Shown piece after piece: positions 26,371 through 34,646 of a stretch of 64,000 nucleotides of DNA (within the stretch, counting starts at the first letter, position 1; every line of letters starts with the position of its first letter). Source of the stretch: Halalkalirubrum salinum. Lineage in GTDB: Archaea; Halobacteriota; Halobacteria; Halobacteriales; Haloferacaceae. The translations under genes and the position numbers were made by a program. The stretch lies in contig NZ_SRSG01000008.1 in the NCBI RefSeq assembly GCF_005543295.1, forward strand, positions 1 to 64,000, in the 5' to 3' direction. The notes beneath the pieces were generated by a model. That model ran no database searches and was not told the origin of the DNA. It worked only from the letters and a program-made list of their open reading frames with translations.

Positions 26371-28079
26371 CGGTCAGCCTCCACAGATTTGGTGGCTTCG
26401 GGTTCGCTGTCAGCGTCGATCGCCTCTATCGCCGCGAGAACGCCGTTCATTTTTTGTTCGGTTTCTTCGTACTCGCTGGTCGGATCGCTGTCGGCGACGA
26501 TCCCCGCGCCGGCTTGAACGGTTATTCGATCGGCGGCGGCCGTGTCCTCAGCGTCTCGGCCGTGATCGATCGTTGCAGTCCGGATGACGATCGCGAAATC
26601 CGCATCGCCGCTCCACGAGAAGTAGCCGACACCGCCACCGTAGACGCCGCGTTGACGCGCTTCGAGATCGTCGATGATCTCCATCGCCCTGATTTTGGGT
26701 GCCCCCGTGAGTGTTCCCGCGGGGAACGTCACCCGGGCCGCATCGAACGCGTCGACATCGCCAGCGAGCGTCCCCGTTACTGTTGATTCGATGTGTTGGA
26801 CGTGGCTGTATTTTAAGACGTTCATGAACTCCTCGACCTCGACGGAACCGGGTTTCGAGACCCGTCGGACGTCGTTTCTGGCCAGGTCGACGAGCATCGT
26901 GTGTTCGGCGCGCTCTTTGTCATCTGCAAGCATTTCGCCGGCGAGCCGCCGATCCTCGACGGGGCTTCCCCCTCGGGGGCACGTCCCTGCGATCGGATTC
27001 GAAACGATCCGATCGCCCTGCACAGAGACGAGTGTCTCGGGGCTCGCACCAACGATCGAGAGGTCGTCGTGCGCAATCAGATACATATACGGAGAGGGGT
27101 TGATCTCTCGCAACGCGTCGTAGAGTCCGATCGGATCGATCTCGCCGGTGAGCTCGCGGGTCCGCGAAATAACACCCTGATAGATATCCCCATCACGAAC
27201 GTGTGCTTTGGCTGTTCGAACGGCATCCTCGTAGACTGACTGCTCGCCTGCTACCTCGTCCGTCCGGGTGAAGCCACCTGGCACAGGTTCGCGCGCAGCT
27301 GCGAGGCGCTCAGCGACGCGGTCCAGTTCCGCCTCGATCGAGTCGTACACCGCGTCCGGGTCGTCGTCGGGACGGACAATCGGGGTAAAGACGAGTTCAA
27401 CGGTGTCGGCGACGTCGTCGAAAACGAGCGTTTTGGTGGTGAGTGCGAACTCCGCATCCGGAAGCGGGCTGTCAGGGCGCGATCGACCAACCTCCTCGAG
27501 ATAGAGGTCGTACACTGCTTCGTACGCGAGATAGCCGACGAGTCCCCCCGAAAGCTGTTGGCGGTCGGTGGCTGGGAAGCCACGGCGTTCGAGTGCTGGA
27601 AGCGTCTTGCGGAGCCGATCGAGTATGTCAGGATCGTCGCTGCTGTTGCTTGTGTCGCTGGTGTCGCTAGTGTCGCTGGTGTCGCTATCGTTGCTGGTCT
27701 CACTTCGATCGGCCCCGGAGAGTCGCTCAGCTACAAATTCGCCAGCCGGCCCCAGTGGCTCAAACGAGGTCTCCTCGGGCCGGACAGACACGATCGCATC
27801 CGGATCGTACCCAACGAACGAGTATCGGGCGTGTTTGCCCGGATCGCTTCCGGAGCCGAACGCGCCGTCTGGATCGCTGGAGGCGACCTTCTCGGCGCTT
27901 TCGAGCAGGAAACTGTAGGGCTGATTCTCTGAGAGCGCTGCGTACGCCGCAAGCGGCGAAACGTCGGAGTCGATCGTCGCGGCGACTCGAGCCACGATCG
28001 GCTCAGCGCGGTCTGCCAGTAGCGACCGAAACGCCGCGCGATCGCGATCAAGCCGCACGGACGGAACAGCGTTACTCAT
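26367..28079 (-). CDS. trpE: Anthranilate synthase component I
   Basis: A 570-residue chorismate-binding enzyme making anthranilate with TrpG. The C-terminal half holds the conserved GVISRTREL, NPSPYMYL, PIAGTCPRGG and GTLTGAPKIRAMEIID segments. The N-terminal half carries a low-complexity linker at residues 125-150 of Ser/Asp/Thr repeats (TSDTSDTSD), encoded by short DNA repeats, not typical of the fold core. Start ATG 28077-28079 overlaps trpF by 8 bases; upstream in-frame codons are antisense-like and basic. Confidence 0.94.
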   Translation of the reverse strand: MSNAVPSVRLDRDRAAFRSLLADRAEPIVARVAATIDSDVSPLAAYAALSENQPYSFLLESAEKVASSDPDGAFGSGSDPGKHARYSFVGYDPDAIVSVRPEETSFEPLGPAGEFVAERLSGADRSETSNDSDTSDTSDTSDTSNSSDDPDILDRLRKTLPALERRGFPATDRQQLSGGLVGYLAYEAVYDLYLEEVGRSRPDSPLPDAEFALTTKTLVFDDVADTVELVFTPIVRPDDDPDAVYDSIEAELDRVAERLAAAREPVPGGFTRTDEVAGEQSVYEDAVRTAKAHVRDGDIYQGVISRTRELTGEIDPIGLYDALREINPSPYMYLIAHDDLSIVGASPETLVSVQGDRIVSNPIAGTCPRGGSPVEDRRLAGEMLADDKERAEHTMLVDLARNDVRRVSKPGSVEVEEFMNVLKYSHVQHIESTVTGTLAGDVDAFDAARVTFPAGTLTGAPKIRAMEIIDDLEARQRGVYGGGVGYFSWSGDADFAIVIRTATIDHGRDAEDTAAADRITVQAGAGIVADSDPTSEYEETEQKMNGVLAAIEAIDADSEPEATKSVEADR

Positions 28080-28725
28080 GAATCGGCACCTCAAGCTCGC
28101 GGCCCGCGTTTCGGACGAACGTCGCGACCGCCGTGTGGTCTTTTTCTCCACCCGAGGATTCGACCCCGGAGGCAACGTCAACCCCGAACGGCGCGGCGAC
28201 GCCGACGGCCTCTGCAACGTTCTCGGGGGTGAGGCCGCCCGCGAGGACGACCGGTGTGGTGAGCGTTTCGGCGAGTTCGCCTGTCGCCTCCCAGTCGTGT
28301 GTCTCGCCGGTGCCACCCGCACCGCTTTCATCTGTCGAATCGATCAACAGCGCGTCGACGACGCCATCGAGTTCGTGGGCCCGATCGACCTCGGTGTGAT
28401 CGATCGCCTGGATCAACTTGACGCCGGTTTCTGCGCGAATGAATCCCAGTTCGTCGGCGTCGAATGAGCCGTGTACCTGCAGCGCGTCCGGTTGGACAGT
28501 TCGAACGAGATCGACCGCCGACTCAAGATCTTCCGGCATCGTTACGAGCGTCGCGGTGACGAACGGCGGGACGGCTGCGACGAGTTCTGCGGCGGTTCCG
28601 CGGTCGACCTCGCGGGGCGTGGCGACAGATACCTCGCTGATGATGCCGATCGCATCGGAACCGGCCTCGATCGCGGCCTGTAGGTCTGCGGCATTCGTGA
28701 GCCCACAGATCTTCACGCGCGCCAT
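28072..28725 (-). CDS. trpF: Phosphoribosylanthranilate isomerase
   Basis: A 217-residue TIM-barrel isomerase opening with VKICGLTNAADL, the family signature with the catalytic Cys, and retaining a late catalytic Asp in FGVDVASGVE. It catalyses the Amadori rearrangement of the tryptophan pathway. It starts directly after the trpD stop and overlaps trpE by 8 bases, so it is part of one transcript. Confidence 0.94.
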   Translation of the reverse strand: MARVKICGLTNAADLQAAIEAGSDAIGIISEVSVATPREVDRGTAAELVAAVPPFVTATLVTMPEDLESAVDLVRTVQPDALQVHGSFDADELGFIRAETGVKLIQAIDHTEVDRAHELDGVVDALLIDSTDESGAGGTGETHDWEATGELAETLTTPVVLAGGLTPENVAEAVGVAAPFGVDVASGVESSGGEKDHTAVATFVRNAGRELEVPIHE

Positions 28726-29733
28726 CTACGCCTCCGCCGTCGCACCGCGAAGTGCGTCGAGCTTTTCGGCGGCCGCACCGGAGTCGATCGCCGCCGCGGC
28801 CTGCTCGACACCGGCTTCGATCGAATCGGCAAGCCCCGCAACGTAGATCGCCGCACCCGCGTTCGCGAGGATAACGTCGCGCTTCGGTCCGGTCACCTCC
28901 CCCGAGACGATTCCGGTAAGATCAGCAGCGTTCTCATCGGGGCTGCCGCCCTGAATCGCCGCGATCGGTGCGGTTGACAGGCCAAGATCCTCGGGCGTGA
29001 GCGTGAATGTCGACACCGTCTCTCCCTTGACTTCCGCAACGGTTGTTGGTCCGTGAATAGCGATCTCGTCCGTACCGTCGCCGTGGACGACGAGCGCGTG
29101 TTCGACCGGCATGCGGGCAAGCGCATCCGCGATGAGCGGAACGAGATCGGCGTCGTAGACACCGAGTACCTGTGCCTGTGCGCCTGCAGGGTTTGTGAGC
29201 GGACCGAGGACGTTGAAGATCGTCCGCATTCCAAGTTCCTTTCGGGGGCCGATCACCGCCTTCATTGCAGGGTGAAACACCGGTGCAAGCATGAAGCCGA
29301 TTCCATCCGCTTCGATCGCCGCCTCGACATCTCCGGGTTCGGCGTCGACGGTGACGCCCGCAGTTTCGAGGACGTCTGCGCTGCCAGACGACGACGACAC
29401 AGAGTAGTTGCCGTGTTTGGCAACCGTCACGCCTGCGCCCGCGGCGACGATCGCACTCGTCGTCGAGACGTTGATCGTATCGTAGTCGTCCCCACCCGTC
29501 CCACAGGTGTCGACGAGCGGTGCTCTGTCGGGAGTGATCGTCCGTGCCGCCGCGCGCATCCCCTGTGCGAAGCCGGCGATCTCGTCTTCGGTCTCTCCCT
29601 TCGATCGAAGCGCCGCTAACAGCGCGCCGATCTGGGCCTCCGTGGCGTCTTCGAATACGGCGGTCGCCGCGTCGCGAGCCTGCTCAAGTGTCAGATCCTG
29701 TCCGTCGGTCACGAGTTCGATGTATGTTTGCAT
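28726..29733 (-). CDS. trpD: Anthranilate phosphoribosyltransferase
   Basis: A 335-residue enzyme transferring phosphoribose from PRPP to anthranilate. The PRPP-binding motif DTCGTGGDDYDTINVST and the KHGNYSVSS motif are both visible, and residues FLAPVFHPAMK-like (FMLAPVFHPAMK) mark the anthranilate site. First gene of trpDFEG; the other trp genes (A, B, C) are not in the window. ATG 29733 gives the normal length. Confidence 0.94.
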   Translation of the reverse strand: MQTYIELVTDGQDLTLEQARDAATAVFEDATEAQIGALLAALRSKGETEDEIAGFAQGMRAAARTITPDRAPLVDTCGTGGDDYDTINVSTTSAIVAAGAGVTVAKHGNYSVSSSSGSADVLETAGVTVDAEPGDVEAAIEADGIGFMLAPVFHPAMKAVIGPRKELGMRTIFNVLGPLTNPAGAQAQVLGVYDADLVPLIADALARMPVEHALVVHGDGTDEIAIHGPTTVAEVKGETVSTFTLTPEDLGLSTAPIAAIQGGSPDENAADLTGIVSGEVTGPKRDVILANAGAAIYVAGLADSIEAGVEQAAAAIDSGAAAEKLDALRGATAEA

Positions 29734-29924
29734 TGTCGGTTACCAATGTATGAGTTCGTCTTGTGATGTACAAATATGTTCATCAGTAAAAGCCTGTCGG
29801 GCTGCGCATACGGGCTCGATCAGCTCGATCGCAAACAAAAAACGATTTGAGCAGCTCGATCACACCCGGGAACCGAACTCGCCGCGTGGGGAACCGTCAA
29901 ATCCCTCGACGGTGACGATCACGT

Positions 29925-31235
29925 ATGCGCACAGACGCGCCGCTCGCCGCGGCGATCGCCAATCTCCGAGATGGCGAAACGACGCCCGAGCAGTACACAG
30001 ACCGCTGTTTTGATCGATTTTCGGATATCGAGTCAGACGTCCACGCGTTCGTCTCCGAAGCCGACCGAACCGGGTGGCTCAAACGACAGCTTCGGGCGAT
30101 CGAATCCAGCGGAAGTGATGGTCGGCCGTGGGACGATCGACCGGCGTTGTACGGTGTGCCGGTTGGCGTAAAGGATATTTTTCACGTCGACGGACTGGAG
30201 ACACACGCCGGTTCGTCACTTCCACCCGAGGTACTAGCAGGGCCACAGGGGTGCGCGATCGACGCACTGGTCGACGCAGGCGCGATCGTCTTTGGCAAAA
30301 CCGTCACGGCCGAGTTCGCCCACTTCTCGCCCGGGCCGACGCGGAACCCTCACGATCTCGATCGGACGCCCGGTGGCTCCTCCAGCGGATCGGCTGCAGC
30401 GGTCGCCGCAGGAGTCGTGCCGCTCGCACTCGGGACGCAGACGATCGGCTCGGTGAACCGCCCGGCAGCGTTTTGCGGCGTTGTCGGGTTCAAACCCTCC
30501 TATGGTCGAATTCCCACAGATGGGGTGATCCCAGCGGCACCGTCGGTCGACCACGTTGGGACGTTCACGCAGGATATTGCTGGCGCGCGGGCCGCGGCTG
30601 CGGTGCTCTGTTCGGGGTGGCGATCGGAATCTGTCCCGCGGCGCGAACGGCCGACGATTGGGGTTCCGGCGGGCCCGTACGTCGAACAGGCCGAAGCTGT
30701 CGGACAAACGGCGTTCACGGAGCACGTCGATCGGCTCGAGGCGGCGGGCTTTGACGTGACCCGACTCGAGGTCTTTCCAGATATCGAGGCCGTCAATCGG
30801 CGGCACGAACGCCTGGTCGCCGCGGAGATGGCGATGGGCCACGAGCGCTGGTACCGCACGTACGGCGATCGGTACGCCGAAAAAACCGCTGCCGTGATCG
30901 AGAAGGGCCGGTCGATCGACGCCGGCGAACTGGCACAAGCCCGCGTGAGTCGAGTTGAGCTCCGCGAGCGGGTGTGCGATCAGATGGCCGAGGCAGACAT
31001 CGACGTAATTGTGTCGCCTGCTGCGCCCGGACCGGCCCCAGACGGGATCGAGACGACCGGCGATCCGATCATGAGCCTCCCGTGGACCCACAGCGGCCTG
31101 CCAACGGTATCGATTCCGGCCTCCCGGACCGACGAGGGACTGCCGATCGGGCTCGCGTGCTCGGCGCGGTTTGGAGACGACGAGCGATTGTTGCGGTGGT
31201 GTGAGCCGATCGCGGCGGCGCTCGACGGCGTCTGA
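29925..31235 (+). CDS. Amidase signature family enzyme
   Basis: A 436-residue amidase. The Ser-cisSer-Lys triad is recognisable: Lys in GVPVGVKDIFHV (near residue 84), the glycine/serine-rich GGSSSGSAAA (cis-Ser near 150) and the nucleophile region LGTQTIGSVNRPAAFCG. The last substitutes SVNRP for the GSIRxPA usual in GatA. It hydrolyses amide bonds; the substrate is unknown, and GatA of the amidotransferase is less likely because no gatB or gatC is near. It stands alone between trpD (divergent) and tRNA-Val(GAC). Confidence 0.85.
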   Translation: MRTDAPLAAAIANLRDGETTPEQYTDRCFDRFSDIESDVHAFVSEADRTGWLKRQLRAIESSGSDGRPWDDRPALYGVPVGVKDIFHVDGLETHAGSSLPPEVLAGPQGCAIDALVDAGAIVFGKTVTAEFAHFSPGPTRNPHDLDRTPGGSSSGSAAAVAAGVVPLALGTQTIGSVNRPAAFCGVVGFKPSYGRIPTDGVIPAAPSVDHVGTFTQDIAGARAAAAVLCSGWRSESVPRRERPTIGVPAGPYVEQAEAVGQTAFTEHVDRLEAAGFDVTRLEVFPDIEAVNRRHERLVAAEMAMGHERWYRTYGDRYAEKTAAVIEKGRSIDAGELAQARVSRVELRERVCDQMAEADIDVIVSPAAPGPAPDGIETTGDPIMSLPWTHSGLPTVSIPASRTDEGLPIGLACSARFGDDERLLRWCEPIAAALDGV

Positions 31236-31382
31236 TCGGCCGCTCCGGGCAGTTTCGAGAGCGATCGACGTGGGCGGCTCGATCGGTCTTGGCGGGCGAA
31301 AAATCCACATGCGGCAGCACGATCGAAAGCTTCAATTACCTCCCCCGGATACGAGAAAACGCGACAGAACGCGAAACCGGAC

Positions 31383-31457
31383 GGGTTTGTGGTCTAGTCT
31401 GGTTATGACACCTCCTTGACATGGAGGAGGCCGGCAGTTCAAATCTGCCCAAACCCA
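31383..31457 (+). tRNA. tRNA-Val (anticodon GAC)
   Basis: Acceptor GGGTTTG (31383-31389) pairs with CAAACCC (31450-31456). The anticodon stem CCTCC/GGAGG surrounds TTGACAT (anticodon GAC). The T arm has GTTCAAAT; discriminator A at 31457; no encoded CCA. It is flanked downstream by tRNA-derived relics. Confidence 0.94.
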
Positions 31458-31489
31458 CTCTCTGAATTCTCCAACGACGAGTGATGCGA

Positions 31490-31625
31490 GGTTGCTTGCA
31501 ACCTTGAAAGCGATCGGCAAAGCCGCGAGCGAAGCGAGGAGTCCGTGAAATCGAGATGGGTGCTGGCAGATTTGAACCAGGGAGCGAACACAGTGAGCGA
31601 CCGTGGTTCAAATCTGCCCAATCGC
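31490..31625 (+). repeat. Hairpin motif and partial tRNA-Val 3'-end copies (att-like relic)
   Basis: Downstream of the tRNA come GGTTGC-TT-GCAACC (31490-31503), an inverted T-arm-like copy (near 31560-31590) and a direct copy GTTCAAATCTGCCCAA (near 31607-31622). The layout echoes the relic beside tRNA-Val(CAC) at 383-447, including the GAGCG-AGCGAGG/GAGTCC spacer words. Probably the remains of repeated site-specific insertions. Confidence 0.5.
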
Positions 31626-31687
31626 GTTGATCCGCGAGAATAGAAACAAAGTTCAAGACACTACGCGGAGTAGCATCAACTTGGATT

Positions 31688-32827
31688 ATGGATATCACTG
31701 ATATCGTCGTCGAGGAATTTATTGAGGTTGATGTCGACGAGCGGATCGGCAAGGTCCGGTCGATCTTCGAATCGGAGAACCCCCGGGGCGTCATCGTGAC
31801 CGACGACGGCGAGTACGCGGGCGTGATCGGCGAGAGCGAGCTGGTCAAATCGAGAATCGAACACGATACCAAAGCAAGCGTGCTGATGAAGCCCGCACCG
31901 CGGATCGAAGAACACGAAGACGTTCGCGAGACAGCACGGCTGTTGATCGAAGGGGACGTTCGCATCGCCCCCGTCTACGCCGGCGAGAAGCTCATCGGGA
32001 TCGTCACCACGGATACGATCCTCAAAGCAGTGCTCGATAACCTGGATGTACTCACCGTCGAGCAGGTCTACACCCGCGATCCGCTCACGGTGACGGATCA
32101 GTCCCATATCGGCCAGGCGATCAACCGCCTCCGTGAGAATGGCGTCTCTCGGCTGCCTGTGACCAACGACGCCGGCAAGCTGACCGGCATCCTCACCACC
32201 CACGACATCGTTGAGTTTGTCGTTCGTGACAACGAGCGCCAGGAGAAAGGCGATCGCAGCGGCGACGCCGATCGGATGCTTGATCTGCCTGTGTACAACC
32301 TCTCGACCTCACCTGTGCTCACTGTAACGCCAGAGACGAGCGTCAAAACAGCGGTCGAGAAGATGCTCGACAACGACATCTCGGGGCTCGTTGTCACCCC
32401 CGAAGGCGAGGACGTCGTCGACGGCGTGATTACGAAAACCGACGTCCTTCGGGCGCTCACGTTCACCGAAGAGTCCCAGATGGATGTTCAGATTACGAAC
32501 GTGGACCTGTTGGACACGATCGATCGCGGGGAGATCACCGACTCGATCGCCCGCGTCGTCGACAAGTACCAGCAGATGGATGTCCACCACGCGCACGTTC
32601 GCTTCCACGAACACAAAGAGAAGCTCCGCGGCACACCGTTGATCCAGTCGCAGATCCGCCTGCGGACCAGCCACGGCCAGGTTGCCGGCTCCGGAGAGGG
32701 CTATGGCGCAGATCACGCCTTCCACGTCGCGCTGGATAAACTCGAGCGGAATGTCCTCGAAATGAAAGGCGTCAACGCCGATGAAAAGTACCGCGGCCAG
32801 CTGCTGCGAAAGCTCGGCGAGTTGTAG
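31688..32827 (+). CDS. Four-CBS-domain protein with HPF/S30AE-like C terminus
   Basis: A 379-residue protein with two Bateman modules: CBS motifs at about 5-60, 65-120, 130-190 and 215-265, each with a (G/S)xxxxTxxD-type turn such as GIVTTDTIL and GILTTHDIV. The last ~95 residues (MDVHHAHVRFHEH to KLERNVLEMK) look like a ribosome hibernation factor domain of the HPF/S30AE fold. The protein may bind adenine nucleotides and the small ribosomal subunit, coupling energy state to translation. The second half of that statement is inference. Monocistronic. Confidence 0.75.
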   Translation: MDITDIVVEEFIEVDVDERIGKVRSIFESENPRGVIVTDDGEYAGVIGESELVKSRIEHDTKASVLMKPAPRIEEHEDVRETARLLIEGDVRIAPVYAGEKLIGIVTTDTILKAVLDNLDVLTVEQVYTRDPLTVTDQSHIGQAINRLRENGVSRLPVTNDAGKLTGILTTHDIVEFVVRDNERQEKGDRSGDADRMLDLPVYNLSTSPVLTVTPETSVKTAVEKMLDNDISGLVVTPEGEDVVDGVITKTDVLRALTFTEESQMDVQITNVDLLDTIDRGEITDSIARVVDKYQQMDVHHAHVRFHEHKEKLRGTPLIQSQIRLRTSHGQVAGSGEGYGADHAFHVALDKLERNVLEMKGVNADEKYRGQLLRKLGEL

Positions 32828-32840
32828 CTGCGGCCATTCT

Positions 32841-32900
32841 CACTCGTCTGGAGCAGCACACCCCACTCGTCTGGAGCAGCACACTCTCACTCGTCCGGAT
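32841..32900. repeat. Three short tandem repeats between convergent genes
   Basis: CACTCGTCTGGAGCAGCACA recurs at 32841 and 32864, with a worn third copy from 32888 (period 23-24 bases), filling the gap between the CBS gene and radB, which are tail to tail. Likely replication slippage; a transcript-end role is possible. Confidence 0.55.
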
Positions 32901-33598
32901 CAGAACGGCTCAGTCGCAGACAGTCCTGCATCAGTAATTTCGAACGTCACAGAGTCACCAACCGCCTTCGATCGGTGTTTTTCGAGCGTCGCTCGACGAT
33001 TGCCCCCGCGGAACCGATCGAGCCGGAGGACGACACCAGTCCAGTGTTCGAGCGTGTGTCCGCCGAGGCCGCGGGTTCTGTCAGTGTCGGGATCAGAAAA
33101 GACCTGATTTGTGATGACGACCGCGATATTGTGTTTACGGGCGATCGACAGTAGGTGAGTGATTTGTCTGGCAACCGCGCGGAGTGCCTCGCCGCCGGTG
33201 GTCTCTTCGGTCCGTTTGAGTCGATAAAAACCGGTCGCGCTATCGAGGACGATGAGTTCGATCGACTCAGCGAACTCCGAGGCATCTTGGACGGCTTCGG
33301 CCTGCTCGTCGAAGTCCATGGCTTCAGTAATCACGAGCCGCGAGGCGACGTCTTCGACTGGTTCGTCGGTTTGAGCTGTGATGAGCTGGCTGAAGCGATC
33401 GATCGACAGCCCTTCGGTATCAATGTAGAGCGCGCGGCCACCAGCCAAAGCGACAGTGACGGCTGCCGAGAGCGCGACGTTGGTTTTCCCGGCCGCGGGC
33501 GGACCGTATATTTGCGAGACGGTGCCGCGCTCGAAGCCGCCACCTAACAGCTCATTGAGCGCTGCACACCCGGTCGACACTGACGAGTCGGAAGTCAC
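32900..33598 (-). CDS. radB: RadB, RecA/RadA paralogue
   Basis: A 232-residue RecA-core protein without the N-terminal domain of RadA, as usual for RadB. Walker A is GPPAAGKT (residues 32-39), Walker B is in IELIVLDSATGFY, and the C-terminal part has VVITNQVFSD. RadB is a recombination mediator assisting RadA in haloarchaea. I use GTG 33596-33598 because the preceding in-frame stretch of about 60 residues is not conserved-looking and the family begins with TGCAALNELLGGG-like sequence. Divergent from the RuvC-like gene. Confidence 0.9.
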   Translation of the reverse strand: MTSDSSVSTGCAALNELLGGGFERGTVSQIYGPPAAGKTNVALSAAVTVALAGGRALYIDTEGLSIDRFSQLITAQTDEPVEDVASRLVITEAMDFDEQAEAVQDASEFAESIELIVLDSATGFYRLKRTEETTGGEALRAVARQITHLLSIARKHNIAVVITNQVFSDPDTDRTRGLGGHTLEHWTGVVLRLDRFRGGNRRATLEKHRSKAVGDSVTFEITDAGLSATEPF

Positions 33599-33765
33599 GA
33601 TCGATCGTTCGATCGGCCCGCGCAAAAACACCGCGATCCAACCGCCCGTGATTGGTCCACATGCGATCGACACACCTGTGATCGACCCGTACGATCGGTC
33701 CAGCGTCGCAATCAATTGGGCGGCTCGATCGGTGTGGTTTTCACTTCCCGATCCAACCGAAGAGC

Positions 33766-34629
33766 GTGATCGTCGTCGCAACGTCGGATTTCAAGCTCTA
33801 TCACGAGGCGGTGACCGCCCTCCGCGAGCGGGGTGTGGCCTTCACGACAGTCGCCCCGGCCAAGATTGATACAGGAGACGAGCTGCCCGAACGGACGACC
33901 GTCGTGCTCACGACCCGTGAGGACCGGATCGATCTGGGTGGCCATCACGACATCGAACTCGTCTACGGCGATGCTGAGCGAATCCGTCCCGCGATCGAAG
34001 AGGCGCTGTCGATCCTCCGTGGCGGGGACGACCGACTCATTATTGGCGTCGACCCGGGGACGCGACCGGGTATCGTCGTCACGCTCGGCGGAACCGTGAC
34101 CGCCGCGTTTCAGGTACCGCTGGCCGCAGCGGTCGATCGCATCCGCGAGGAGGTCGAAGACGCCGCGGATCCCCTCGTTCGGATCGGCGACGGTGCGCGA
34201 CTCCAGGGTGCGCAAATCGTCAACGACCTGCCCGACGTAGCGGTCGAACTCGTCGACGAAACCGGAACGACGCCGTATCTCGGCGCAGGAGCGCGGGGAA
34301 TGGGCGATGTGCTTGCAGCGACGAATATCGCGCGGCTCGAGGGCGAGCGGATCGATTCGATCGAGATCGATCCCACAGACGGCGAACTCCAGCGGATCAA
34401 AAACGAATCCAGACGACGATCGGCCGGCGGGCGAACCATCTCAGAGCCGCTCGCCAGACGGGTGGCTCACGGGGAGTTGACTGTCGACGAAGCGCTCTCT
34501 GCGCACGAAAGTGAGAGTGACTCTGAAAGCCACGAGGGTGAGTCAAGAGACGTATCCGCGGGAGCGGAGGGTGACCGCGACGACCGAGCCGATCGTGGCT
34601 CGGATAGAAACGCAGACGAAACCCAGTAA
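33766..34629 (+). CDS. RuvC/YqgF-like RNase H-fold protein with acidic tail
   Basis: A 287-residue protein. Residues 1-85 form an N-terminal Rossmann-like region. From residue 91, LIIGVDPGTRPG matches the first strand of the RuvC/YqgF RNase H fold with Asp96; VELVDETGTTPYLG holds Asp164/Glu165, resembling the DE-TT motif of YqgF; and MGDVLAATNIA holds Asp181. These three places match the acidic active site. The last ~45 residues are a Glu/Asp/Ser-rich disordered tail. Start GTG 33766, 167 bases from divergent radB. A nuclease acting in recombination or RNA processing is inferred from fold and neighbour. Confidence 0.65.
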   Translation: MIVVATSDFKLYHEAVTALRERGVAFTTVAPAKIDTGDELPERTTVVLTTREDRIDLGGHHDIELVYGDAERIRPAIEEALSILRGGDDRLIIGVDPGTRPGIVVTLGGTVTAAFQVPLAAAVDRIREEVEDAADPLVRIGDGARLQGAQIVNDLPDVAVELVDETGTTPYLGAGARGMGDVLAATNIARLEGERIDSIEIDPTDGELQRIKNESRRRSAGGRTISEPLARRVAHGELTVDEALSAHESESDSESHEGESRDVSAGAEGDRDDRADRGSDRNADETQ

Positions 34630-34646
34630 CCATTGATCGGTGTCGA

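Noticed and set aside
31560-31625. A third tRNA gene after tRNA-Val(GAC)
   Set aside because: Only T-arm and acceptor-like pieces are present; there is no D arm or anticodon arm.
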